This document shows, in pieces, positions 1 through 7,987 of a DNA stretch of 13,348 bases. The DNA is taken from positions 1 to 13,348 of the forward strand of contig JALUUZ010000167.1 of assembly GCA_027021095.1 (NCBI GenBank), read 5' to 3'. How positions within the stretch are numbered: the stretch's first letter is position 1; the number at the start of each line of letters is the position of its first letter. The notes under the pieces are model-generated. The model did no database searches, was not told where the DNA came from, and saw only the letters and a program-made list of their open reading frames with translations. This DNA is from Gammaproteobacteria bacterium. Lineage in GTDB: Bacteria > Pseudomonadota > Gammaproteobacteria > SZUA-21. The translations under genes and the position numbers were made by a program.

Positions 1-285
1 CCACCCTTCTACTGCGACGGTGCAATGGCACGCCCTGGCTGGCTTTCGCTCTGTCGGAGTGCTCGACATAGTGTCGACTATGCCTGCGCGCTCCTCGGTC
101 GCGAAAGCCACCCATGCCGCACCCTTGTACCGTCTCGCGACGAACGGTGGTGAGAAATGCGGGCTAGCCAGCTCGGCACGGTACAGGCCAAGCATGTCCG
201 CCATCTGCAGCACGATCAAGGTCAATTGCCGCGGCTCTTGGACCGGTGCCGTCAGTTGATAGTCGATCAGTTTGGGATGCTCCAT
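1..285 (-). CDS. Hypothetical protein, 3' end outside window, C-terminal part repeat-derived
   Basis: The ATG at 285 opens a frame with no stop to the window edge (95 codons). The first 41 residues, beginning MEHPKLIDYQLTAPVQEPRQ and including LTLIVLQMADMLGLYRAEL, look like a normal soluble protein and I do not recognise the family. From about residue 42 (PHFSPPFVARR) the frame reads straight through the dispersed repeat found elsewhere in this window. The visible C-terminal half is therefore repeat sequence, not conserved protein. The upstream bases GAACTGAAAG give only a weak ribosome binding site. The gene lies 93 nt downstream of the 69-aa gene on the same strand, with a strong hairpin between them. 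The most likely reading is a small gene whose 3' end was replaced or truncated by repeat insertion. A chance open frame is also possible. Confidence 0.4.
   Translation of the reverse strand, partial: MEHPKLIDYQLTAPVQEPRQLTLIVLQMADMLGLYRAELASPHFSPPFVARRYKGAAWVAFATEERAGIVDTMSSTPTERKPARACHCTVAVEGW
13..167. repeat. Dispersed repeat, copy A: two head-to-head arms
   Basis: Two related arms face each other around a centre near 75. The right arm (77-167), read on the minus strand, starts GCTAGCCCGCATTTCTCACC and continues with GTTCGTCGCGAGACGG and GGGTGGCTTTCGCGACC. The left arm (about 13-72), read on the plus strand, is a degenerate version: GACGGTGCAATGG, then TGGCTTTCGC, ending CATAGT. Exact pairings are GGCTTTCGC (41-49) with GCGAAAGCC (101-109), and CATAGT (67-72) with ACTATG (77-82) around the loop gtcg. 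The right arm is nearly identical to the copy at 11057-11125. No transposase or target duplication is visible. Confidence 0.8.
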
Positions 286-337
286 CTTTCAGTTCAAAAT
301 CAGTTGCTTGCCAGTTACAGCCGAGTAACGGCCGGTA

Positions 338-365
338 CAGTGACCAGGGTAGCCCCTGGTCACTG
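338..365. other. Strong intergenic hairpin (12-bp stem, TAGC loop)
   Basis: CAGTGACCAGGG (338-349) pairs perfectly with CCCTGGTCACTG (354-365) around the four-base loop TAGC. It lies between the stop of the 69-aa gene (379) and the start of the partial gene (285), so a minus-strand transcript would carry it. Neither side has a U-tract, so it is not a classical intrinsic terminator. It could be a mRNA-stabilising or processing hairpin, a factor-dependent terminator element, or a protein-binding palindrome. Confidence 0.6.
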
Positions 366-378
366 GGTTGATTGCAGC

Positions 379-588
379 CTATTCTACATAGCCAAACTCC
401 TGCAAGACAGCACAAAGTATTGCCAGTGCACGCCGCAATTCAGCATCCACAGCCAGCGTTCCCGGCTTGCGGCACAGGTTCACCAAGTGAGTAATCTCCG
501 TGCTGCTGGAAGTCGCGACCTGCTTCTCGATTGCCGCCCTGCCGCGTGGGTCCGGCGCTGAAATGATTGCAAAAAACTCGTGATCCAT
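379..588 (-). CDS. Small hypothetical protein, 69 aa
   Basis: The protein begins MDHEFFAIISAPDPRGRAAI and ends LRRALAILCAVLQEFGYVE. I do not recognise the family. There is no signal peptide or clear membrane segment. The region after residue 50 looks like an amphipathic helix, and two cysteines (residues 39 and 59) are present. The frame stays open upstream to 798, but the start at 588 is preferred because AAGGAG sits 9 nt before it. The upstream extension is also rich in Cys, Arg and Gly and overlaps a run of stem-loops, so it is unlikely to be coding. The gene may form an operon with the partial gene starting at 285. Coding status rests on the ribosome binding site and the plausible composition. 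Confidence 0.55.
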   Translation of the reverse strand: MDHEFFAIISAPDPRGRAAIEKQVATSSSTEITHLVNLCRKPGTLAVDAELRRALAILCAVLQEFGYVE

Positions 589-597
589 TTGCTTGCG

Positions 598-603
598 CTC
601 CTT
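598..603 (-). promoter_or_regulatory. Ribosome binding site of the 69-aa gene
   Basis: On the minus strand AAGGAG is followed by the 9-nt spacer CGCAAGCAA and then ATG at 588. This near-consensus Shine-Dalgarno sequence decides the internal start against the longer open frame reaching 798. Confidence 0.6.
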
Positions 604-611
604 ACGAATCA

Positions 612-791
612 AGGGCGCAATGCTGCCCGCAGGGCCTTTGCGCCCTGTGGGACAACATGATGATTTACAGGCTACGATGCCTGTGCGTGCCAGCACTCGA
701 GCTGAGTGCCTGCGTCCCTGTAGTACACCAGAACCCTGGTGCTGGCGGCTGCACAGTTCCCGGCCTTTTTCGGCCGCTTCTTCGTGTGCAG
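612..791 (-). promoter_or_regulatory. Chain of five stem-loops, candidate structured leader of the 69-aa gene
   Basis: Five separate perfect stems follow one another in 180 nt. AGGGCGCAA (612-620) pairs with TTGCGCCCT (638-646), with an inner GCCC/GGGC stem. CAGGC (668-672) pairs with GCCTG (679-683). GCACTC (693-698) pairs with GAGTGC (704-709). CACCAG (726-731) pairs with CTGGTG (736-741). CTGCACA (749-755) pairs with TGTGCAG (785-791) and encloses CGGCC/GGCCG (761-776). On the minus strand the chain ends 8 nt before the ribosome binding site of the 69-aa gene, which suits a regulatory leader. It matches no riboswitch class I know. The transcribed strand is inferred from the gene downstream. 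The rest of 589-993 holds a GTG micro-ORF at 808-840, a repeat fragment at 831-853, and only weak promoter-like sequence before 994. Confidence 0.4.
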
Positions 792-830
792 GCGGCAAGG
801 GGAAATCGTGAGTAAAAGAAATAACGGCGC

Positions 831-853
831 ACGGCGGTGAGAAATGCGGACTA
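831..853 (+). repeat. Dispersed repeat, copy C (23-bp terminal fragment)
   Basis: ACGGCGGTGAGAAATGCGGA plus CTA differs at two positions from the corresponding end of copy A (144-166, ACGGTGGTGAGAAATGCGGG plus CTA). Only this end of the repeat is present, without the GACGGTGCAAGGG and GGCTTTC parts, so it is a solitary or decayed fragment. Confidence 0.7.
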
Positions 854-993
854 AATAGCTGATTCTACGAACAAAACAAAAAAACCTGTGTTTGCCGGCC
901 GGCAGCACTGCACCAGTCCTTCTCAGGTATTCCCAATTCCAGCCGCTGTACTAGACTGAACATATCGACGCAACTGACAGCAGGCAGGGAAAA

Positions 994-1392
994 ATGAAAT
1001 CGACTTACTTCAAGGTAATACTGATTCTGTTCGCTTCTTCATGGACTTCGCTACAGGCGCACGACCACAGTGAACACATCTGGCCGCCACTGCCGGATTC
1101 AGGCTTTATCAAAGGCCGGGCAGCAACCAAGGCAGACGTCGACCAGCGCAACGCAGTCTTTGCATTCATCAAGGACGACGAGAAATCGACACCGCTCAAT
1201 ATCCCGATTCCTCAATACGGACTCTTGACTACGCCGGGGTCGAAAAAAACCACCCCCGTCATCATCATTCAGGCAGAAAAGGTCCGCGGCATGGACATGG
1301 TCGGGTATGTCAACCTGAAAAACAACAAACGTGCCGTCACCCTGCTGAAAAAAGTCAAGCTGCTGGGTAAGGAATTAAAAAAGACCAAGTAG
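994..1392 (+). CDS. Small secreted (periplasmic) protein of unknown function, 132 aa
   Basis: The protein begins with a clear Sec-type signal peptide: MKST, a hydrophobic core FKVILILFASSW, and a likely cleavage after SLQA at about residue 22. The mature N-terminus is histidine-rich (HDHSEH), a possible metal-binding patch. The rest holds GRAATKADVDQRNAVFAFIK, NIPIPQYG and TPVIIIQAEKVRGM, followed by a very basic C-terminus (KKVKLLGKELKKTK). These are consistent with a small beta-rich periplasmic domain. There is a vague likeness to small secreted gammaproteobacterial proteins with an IPQY motif, but I cannot name the family. The start is supported by AGGG about 6 nt upstream. The stop lies 12 nt from the convergent ung stop, with no hairpin between. 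A weak promoter (TTCCCA, 16 nt, TAGACT at 952-957) is possible. Confidence 0.8.
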   Translation: MKSTYFKVILILFASSWTSLQAHDHSEHIWPPLPDSGFIKGRAATKADVDQRNAVFAFIKDDEKSTPLNIPIPQYGLLTTPGSKKTTPVIIIQAEKVRGMDMVGYVNLKNNKRAVTLLKKVKLLGKELKKTK

Positions 1393-1404
1393 GCAGACAA
1401 CCGG

Positions 1405-2076
1405 CTACCAGTCGATCGGGGTCATCCCGTGGCGGGACAGGTACTCGTTGGTCCGGCTGAAATGCCGGTTTCCGAACCAGCCGCCACGATTGGCGCTCAG
1501 TGGTGACGGATGGCTGCTGGTCAGCAGGTGATGCTTCGACCGGTCTATCTTGGCCCCCTTCTTTTTCGCATACGCTCCCCACAGCAGAAAGACGACATTG
1601 TCCTTGTACTGTGAAATCCTGCTGATCACCGCATCGGTAAACCGTTCCCAGCCTTTCTTTTGATGCGAACCGGCCTGGCCAGCACGTACCGTCAAGGTTG
1701 CATTGAGCAACAGGACACCCTGCCTGGCCCAGCGCTCCAGGTTGCCGCTCGCCGGCAGCGGCGCGCCGACATCCGCCTCGATTTCCTTGAAGATGTTCAG
1801 CAGCGACGGGGGCTGGGCGATGCCGTCGTTGACCGAAAAACACAAGCCATTGGCCTGTCCCGCACCATGGTAGGGATCCTGGCCGATAATCACCACCTTG
1901 AGTTGCTCCAGCGCACAATAGTCGAAGGCCGCATAGATCCGGGGCTGAGGCGGATAGCAGGTATGTGTCATGTACTCCTGCTGCACGAAGGCCGACAGCG
2001 CGGAAAAATAAGGTTGGCGCACTTCGTCTGCAAAAATTTCCTGCCAGGAACCCAGGCGATGATGGTCAGCGATCAC
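1405..2076 (-). CDS. ung: Uracil-DNA glycosylase, family 1
   Basis: This enzyme removes uracil from DNA after cytosine deamination or dUMP incorporation, the first step of base excision repair in the cytoplasm. At 223 aa it matches the usual length (E. coli Ung is 229). The water-activating loop GQDPYH is at residues 65-70 (catalytic Asp67), and the uracil-stacking Phe80 lies in GLCFSV. LLLNATLTVRAGQAGSH is at about 122-138 (Asn125 for uracil recognition). The DNA-intercalation loop HPSPLS with catalytic His189 is at 189-194. The protein ends TPIDW, like the E. coli enzyme just before its tail. The start codon is GTG, chosen because AGGAGG lies 7 nt upstream and MIADHHRLGSWQEIF aligns with the family N-terminus. 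The gene converges on the small secreted-protein gene and appears monocistronic. No strong promoter is recognisable upstream, where a palindromic repeat lies at 2137-2198. Confidence 0.98.
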   Translation of the reverse strand: MIADHHRLGSWQEIFADEVRQPYFSALSAFVQQEYMTHTCYPPQPRIYAAFDYCALEQLKVVIIGQDPYHGAGQANGLCFSVNDGIAQPPSLLNIFKEIEADVGAPLPASGNLERWARQGVLLLNATLTVRAGQAGSHQKKGWERFTDAVISRISQYKDNVVFLLWGAYAKKKGAKIDRSKHHLLTSSHPSPLSANRGGWFGNRHFSRTNEYLSRHGMTPIDW

Positions 2077-2083
2077 TGTTTTA

Positions 2084-2089
2084 CCTCCT
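2084..2089 (-). promoter_or_regulatory. Ribosome binding site of ung
   Basis: AAAGGAGGT on the minus strand is a full Shine-Dalgarno sequence. The 7-nt spacer TAAAACA separates AGGAGG from the GTG at 2076, which fixes the non-ATG start. Confidence 0.8.
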
Positions 2090-2136
2090 TTCTGACGCGA
2101 TAAGCTTACCCTGGTTCAGGTCTCGACGAAAGCGCC

Positions 2137-2198
2137 AGCCCGCATTTCTCACCACCGTTCGCAGCGAGACGGAACAAGGGTGGTGAGAAATGCGGGCT
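2137..2198. repeat. Dispersed repeat, copy B: 62-bp perfect-armed palindrome
   Basis: The 20-bp arm AGCCCGCATTTCTCACCACC (2137-2156) has its exact complement at 2179-2198. Inside, GTTC (2157-2160) pairs with GAAC (2172-2175), leaving GCAGCGAGACG as the loop. The left arm plus GTTCGCAGCGAGACGG follows the same order as copy A and the copy at 11057. The second arm closes the element into a hairpin and lacks the GGCTTTC section. It sits about 60 bp upstream of ung, between ung and the GGDEF-EAL gene. Transcribed, it would form a very stable stem-loop. Confidence 0.9.
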
Positions 2199-2545
2199 AG
2201 TCAGTGCGCGTACTTGCAACACCATGACAGGAAGGGAGCAAAGGATGCGGGGCGGTCAAGAATTACGCAATAAGTACCGCTACTATAATCTAGAGACGAC
2301 GATAAAGCAGGAAGAGGGTTGAATCCACCGGATCACCCGGTTCGAAACAGGTCCGGCTGGGAGTAATCAATAGCAGGCTGATAAACCCTGATTTCAATCA
2401 TGAAAGACACTGAATGGTAATCGATAAAATCGTATGTTTATGCCGGCCGACATAGTTAATCAACCCAACAAAACCTATACTTAGGAAGCCTCTGACCGAG
2501 AATGAAATTTCGTTGTACAGGAGCCGCCGGGCAGCCAGACTATCG
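2199..2545 (+). other. Gene-free region, likely promoter and long leader of the GGDEF-EAL gene
   Basis: No convincing gene is seen here apart from a 15-codon ORF at its 3' end. A perfect TATAAT lies at 2284-2289 and a TATACT at 2476-2481, neither with a good -35 hexamer. If the first is used, the leader is about 250 nt. Possible structure includes ACCGG/CCGGT (2327-2341) and a longer-range AGGGTT (2315-2320) with AACCCT (2384-2389). It does not fit the conserved core of a c-di-GMP riboswitch as I know it. Confidence 0.4.
2284..2289 (+). promoter_or_regulatory. Candidate -10 box upstream of the GGDEF-EAL gene
   Basis: TATAAT matches the sigma-70 -10 consensus exactly, but no acceptable -35 is found 16-18 nt upstream. 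Use may need an activator, or the match may be chance in an AT-rich patch. The alternative TATACT at 2476-2481 would give a much shorter leader. Confidence 0.3.
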
Positions 2546-2549
2546 ATGA
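2502..2549 (+). CDS. Possible 15-codon upstream ORF overlapping the GGDEF-EAL start
   Basis: ATG at 2502 encodes MKFRCTGAAGQPDYR, and its TGA (2547-2549) overlaps the ATG of the next gene as ATGA. This overlap is the usual geometry of translational coupling. It would also explain why the 2546 ATG lacks a ribosome binding site of its own. The uORF's own ribosome binding site is weak (GGAAG about 14 nt upstream). The ORF is short, so chance is quite possible. Confidence 0.2.
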   Translation: MKFRCTGAAGQPDYR

Positions 2550-5287
2550 CACGAGCAGAAGAAAACCTGTTGAAACAAAAGAAAAGCTCCCGCCGCTCCA
2601 GTTCGGCGCTGTTGATCCTGGTTCTGCTGCTCATGGTCGGCGCGGTACTGTGGTGGAACGCCTATATCAACATCAAGGAATACCGTACGAACCAGGCGGA
2701 TATCGCTGTGCAATCAGTGCAAAGTGCCGCCGTGGAAATCACCCAGCGTATCGACAACCTGAAAACATCACTCAGGCTGCTGGTCAAAGGCCACCAGGAA
2801 CTGTTTCAGAAACTCGCGCTGAACCCGGAAGATACTGACAGCTACGATCGTATCGCTGCACTGCTGGAAAAATATTTCCCAAGCTATTACGCCTTTACCA
2901 TTGCCGATGAGAAAGGTGAGGTCATCTACGATGACTTCGAAGAGCAGGTCGGCAAGCGCTGTCGCCAGGACATAAAAAAATTCGTTTCTTCCGGACATAA
3001 GTCGCAGATCTACGTACATCCGGGACCAGGCGCCTACCACTTCGATATCATGCTGTCATGGACCGACAAGCGCGGCAAACCCGGCGTCTTGTTCGTCAGT
3101 TTCAAACTGTCCTCGATTGCGCGCATTCTCTACCAGGTCCAGGCACCGGGACATAAGCTGGTCCTGCTGCACCGTACCATCCCCAACCTGGTCGAAGTCA
3201 CTTCACAAGGCAGCCGGGACAAGCTGACCGGTGCATTCCGGCTGGACAGTGAGCAGTTGAAACGTATCCTGTACACCAAGGAAGTCGACGGTACACGCTG
3301 GAACCTGGTCGACCTGTACACTGAAGAGTTGTTTTCGTCACATACCTCTCACCAGGTCACCCAGATCATCCTGGCGATGGCCCTGTTTTCGATGATCAGC
3401 CTGATCATGTACATGCGGATCCAGACCGAGGAGAAAGGCAGGCTGGAAGCAGAACAGGCGCTGCGCAGGTCCTGCAACGAGCTTGAACAGCGTATCGAGA
3501 CACGCACACATGAACTGCTCCAGACCAACGAAAACCTGCAACAGCAAATCGAAGAAAAACAACTCGTCCAGCGCCAGGCCGTCAAACTGTCACGTGCCAT
3601 CGAGCAGACAGACGACTATGTGATGATCACCGACCGAGCGGGTATCATCGAGTATGTCAACCCGGCCTTTATCAAAGTCAGCGGTTACAGTGCAGAAGAG
3701 CTTCTGGGACAGCATACGCGGATCATCAAATCCAACCGCCACGACAAGGAATTTTATACCCGGCTGTGGACCACGATCGAAGACGGCAGGCCATTCCGCG
3801 AGGTTTTCATCAACCGGCGCAAGGACGGCAGCCTGTACTACGAAGAAAAGACCATCACCCCGCTGAAGGATGACAGCGGTGAAATCACACACTTCGTCTC
3901 CACCGGGAAAAACATCACCGACAGGATCGAATACCAGGAGCGGCTGGAATACCTGGCACACCATGATGTGCTGACCGGCCTGCCGAACAGGATGCTGCTG
4001 AATACGCAACTGCACCAGACACTCGAGCAGGCACGCCAAAGCAACCTGCTGGCTGCGATCCTGTTTCTCGACCTCGACCGGTTCAAGAATATCAATGACA
4101 GTCTCGGCCACAGCGTGGGAGACAGCCTGCTGCAGGCCGCTGCCAAGCGCCTGTCCGAGTGTGTACGCGACAGTGACAATCTCGGACGCCTTGGCGGCGA
4201 CGAGTTTATCGTCGTACTCGGCAACATCCACCATGTCAACGAAATCACCGAGATGGCGGAAAACATACTCAACAACTTCGTCGAGCCCTTCCATATAGAT
4301 GGACACGAACTATTGTGCACCACCAGTATCGGTATCACCGTCTATCCTTTCGACGACACCAGCATCAATGCCTTGCTGAAAAATGCCGGCACCGCCATGT
4401 ACACCGCCAAGGCCACCGGTGGTAACGTCTACAAGTTCTTCGGCTCGAGCATGAACAAGAACATCGAGCGCCGTGTCACGATGGAAAACGCCCTGCACCA
4501 TGCGCTGGACCGCAACGAGTTCGCGGTCTACTACCAGCCGCGCATCGACATCTGCAAATGCACGGTCACCGGAGCGGAGGCACTGTTGCGCTGGAAGAAC
4601 CCGACGCTCGGTGACGTCTCGCCAGTCGAATTCATCCCAATACTGGAGGAAACAGGACGTATCAACAGTGTCGGGGAATGGGTTTTACGCACTGCCTGCC
4701 GAGACTTCCAGCGGCTGCCTGCCGGTGAATTCAATATGCTGCATGTATCGGTCAACATGTCTCCACGGCAGTTTCACGACAAGCAGATCACACAAAAAGT
4801 CAGCGCTGTGCTCAAAGAGTCACGGCTGGATGTCCACCGGCTGGGGATCGAAATCACCGAGAGCCTGTTGATGGATAACATCGAAATCGTCACCGACAGT
4901 CTTGAACAGCTCCACGCGATGGGAATCCGCATCGCAATCGACGACTTCGGCACAGGCTATTCGGCGCTCAGCTACCTGAAGCGTTTCCCGATCGACTGCC
5001 TGAAGGTCGACCGTTCGTTCGTCAAGGACATGCTCAACAGCAAGGATGAGACCGAACTGGTCAAGGCAATCATTGCGATGGCACACAGCCTGGAGATGAA
5101 TGTCGTCGCCGAGGGCGTAGAAAACCTCGAGCAACTGCGCTTCCTGCAATCCCTGGGCTGCGAGGAGATCCAGGGCTACCTGTTCGCCAAGCCCCTGCCG
5201 TTCGACGAATTCAAGGCCTGGCTGAAAACAGCCGACGAATTCTTCGCTGAACTGTCAAATCTCAACAAGCAGTCGGTTTCACGTTAG
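2546..5287 (+). CDS. Membrane PAS-GGDEF-EAL protein (diguanylate cyclase / c-di-GMP phosphodiesterase)
   Basis: This 913-aa inner-membrane protein probably makes and/or degrades the second messenger c-di-GMP. In order it has TM1 (about 20-41), a periplasmic sensor region (42-268, perhaps Cache-like, not confidently assigned), TM2 (269-290), a coiled coil (293-347), PAS (348-459, with EYVNPAFIKVSGYS), GGDEF (469-634) and EAL (644-894). The cyclase motif GGDEF is intact at 550-554, with an inhibitory-site RxxD (R541, D544) five residues before it. The EAL site also looks complete: EAL 678-680, Asn737, DD 799-800, Lys820, EGVE 856-859 and Gln876. Both activities are therefore plausible. A TTG at 2513 would add 11 residues. 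I prefer the ATG because it is a normal start codon and forms an ATGA overlap with a 15-codon ORF. Neither start has a good ribosome binding site. Confidence 0.95.
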   Translation: MTRAEENLLKQKKSSRRSSSALLILVLLLMVGAVLWWNAYINIKEYRTNQADIAVQSVQSAAVEITQRIDNLKTSLRLLVKGHQELFQKLALNPEDTDSYDRIAALLEKYFPSYYAFTIADEKGEVIYDDFEEQVGKRCRQDIKKFVSSGHKSQIYVHPGPGAYHFDIMLSWTDKRGKPGVLFVSFKLSSIARILYQVQAPGHKLVLLHRTIPNLVEVTSQGSRDKLTGAFRLDSEQLKRILYTKEVDGTRWNLVDLYTEELFSSHTSHQVTQIILAMALFSMISLIMYMRIQTEEKGRLEAEQALRRSCNELEQRIETRTHELLQTNENLQQQIEEKQLVQRQAVKLSRAIEQTDDYVMITDRAGIIEYVNPAFIKVSGYSAEELLGQHTRIIKSNRHDKEFYTRLWTTIEDGRPFREVFINRRKDGSLYYEEKTITPLKDDSGEITHFVSTGKNITDRIEYQERLEYLAHHDVLTGLPNRMLLNTQLHQTLEQARQSNLLAAILFLDLDRFKNINDSLGHSVGDSLLQAAAKRLSECVRDSDNLGRLGGDEFIVVLGNIHHVNEITEMAENILNNFVEPFHIDGHELLCTTSIGITVYPFDDTSINALLKNAGTAMYTAKATGGNVYKFFGSSMNKNIERRVTMENALHHALDRNEFAVYYQPRIDICKCTVTGAEALLRWKNPTLGDVSPVEFIPILEETGRINSVGEWVLRTACRDFQRLPAGEFNMLHVSVNMSPRQFHDKQITQKVSAVLKESRLDVHRLGIEITESLLMDNIEIVTDSLEQLHAMGIRIAIDDFGTGYSALSYLKRFPIDCLKVDRSFVKDMLNSKDETELVKAIIAMAHSLEMNVVAEGVENLEQLRFLQSLGCEEIQGYLFAKPLPFDEFKAWLKTADEFFAELSNLNKQSVSR

Positions 5288-5374
5288 CGCACCGATGTAT
5301 CGACAATGATGCGGTATGGAAAAATCGTGTGTAGAAGGATCGCTACGTGATACCATTTGACTTGTCTTGTTGTT

Positions 5375-5479
5375 GGTGCGTACAACGCACCCTACTTTGG
5401 CGCATGACATTTTTTAACCGTAAATCCTTTGGTGTGCTGCGCACACCATCACGACGAGGTAGGGTGCGTTGTACGCACC
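5375..5479. repeat. 105-bp inverted-repeat element (MITE-like)
   Basis: A 21-bp terminus (5375-5395, starting GGTGCGTACAACGCACC and ending CTAC) is repeated as a perfect inverse complement at 5459-5479. Each terminus is itself a hairpin: GGTGCGT/ACGCACC with a 3-nt loop. A third hairpin lies inside: TGGTGTGC (5430-5437), TGC, GCACACCA (5441-5448). T6 follows the first hairpin at a distance. No ORF and no flanking duplication is visible. Units like GTAGGGTGCGTTGTACGCAC are, from memory, common in proteobacterial intergenic DNA. The rest of 5288-5574 holds only the tex promoter candidate. Confidence 0.85.
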
Positions 5480-5542
5480 ACGCACAAAGATAAATCGAAT
5501 CGCATTATGTGACCGTACTTCCTAAACCGGTGGCAAATAGGT

Positions 5543-5548
5543 TAGAAT
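5543..5548 (+). promoter_or_regulatory. Candidate -10 box of tex
   Basis: TAGAAT matches five of six -10 consensus bases. The best -35 (TTCCTA at 5519-5524, 18-nt spacer) is poor. If used, transcription would begin near 5555, which excludes the GTG at 5509 and the ATG at 5551 as starts and favours the ATG at 5575. Confidence 0.35.
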
Positions 5549-5574
5549 CCATGTCTTTTCCGGAAACCACCAAC

Positions 5575-7896
<2,322 letters not shown>

Positions 7897-7900
7897 TGTC

Positions 7901-7916
7901 GGTGCCTCACGGCACC
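7901..7916 (+). terminator. Hairpin just after tex, possible terminator
   Basis: GGTGCC (7901-7906) and GGCACC (7911-7916) form a 6-bp GC-rich stem with a TCAC loop, starting 5 nt after the tex stop. No U-tract follows on either strand (ACGGCAAAAAA is next on plus), so intrinsic termination is doubtful. It is the only stem-loop I see in the 91-bp convergent gap. Confidence 0.3.
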
Positions 7917-7987
7917 ACGGCAAAAAAGGAGGATGCACACCAAAACCCGTACCTCTTCACACCTCGCGTGCTGCATGCGGCACACGC

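Noticed and set aside
20..259. 79-aa plus-strand frame across repeat copy A (and the similar 64-aa frame at 10979-11173)
   Set aside because: Both are translations of the dispersed repeat; their shared peptide reflects repeat identity, not protein conservation.
589..798. N-terminal extension of the 69-aa protein to 139 aa
   Set aside because: The internal ATG at 588 has a near-consensus ribosome binding site. The extension is Cys/Arg/Gly-rich and coincides with a run of stem-loops.
1355..1918. 187-aa minus-strand frame overlapping ung
   Set aside because: It is a shifted-frame shadow of ung with unnatural composition.
2327..2356. tRNA-like GGTTCGAA
   Set aside because: It resembles a T-loop, but no acceptor stem, anticodon arm or CCA-end context can be built around it.
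2296..2545. c-di-GMP riboswitch in the leader of the GGDEF-EAL gene
   Set aside because: The conserved GEMM core elements and their spacing are not found; only short generic stems are visible.
3590..4338. Long minus-strand frames (238 and 166 aa)
   Set aside because: They are antisense to the PAS-GGDEF portion of the 913-aa gene and have no recognisable domain or start signal.
5375..5479. Target-site duplication around the inverted-repeat element
   Set aside because: The bases flanking the two termini do not match (left ...TTGTT, right ACGCA...), so no duplication can be claimed.
5509..5574. GTG start of tex at 5509
   Set aside because: The added 22 residues are absent from E. coli YhgF, and a -10-like box (5543-5548) falls inside them.
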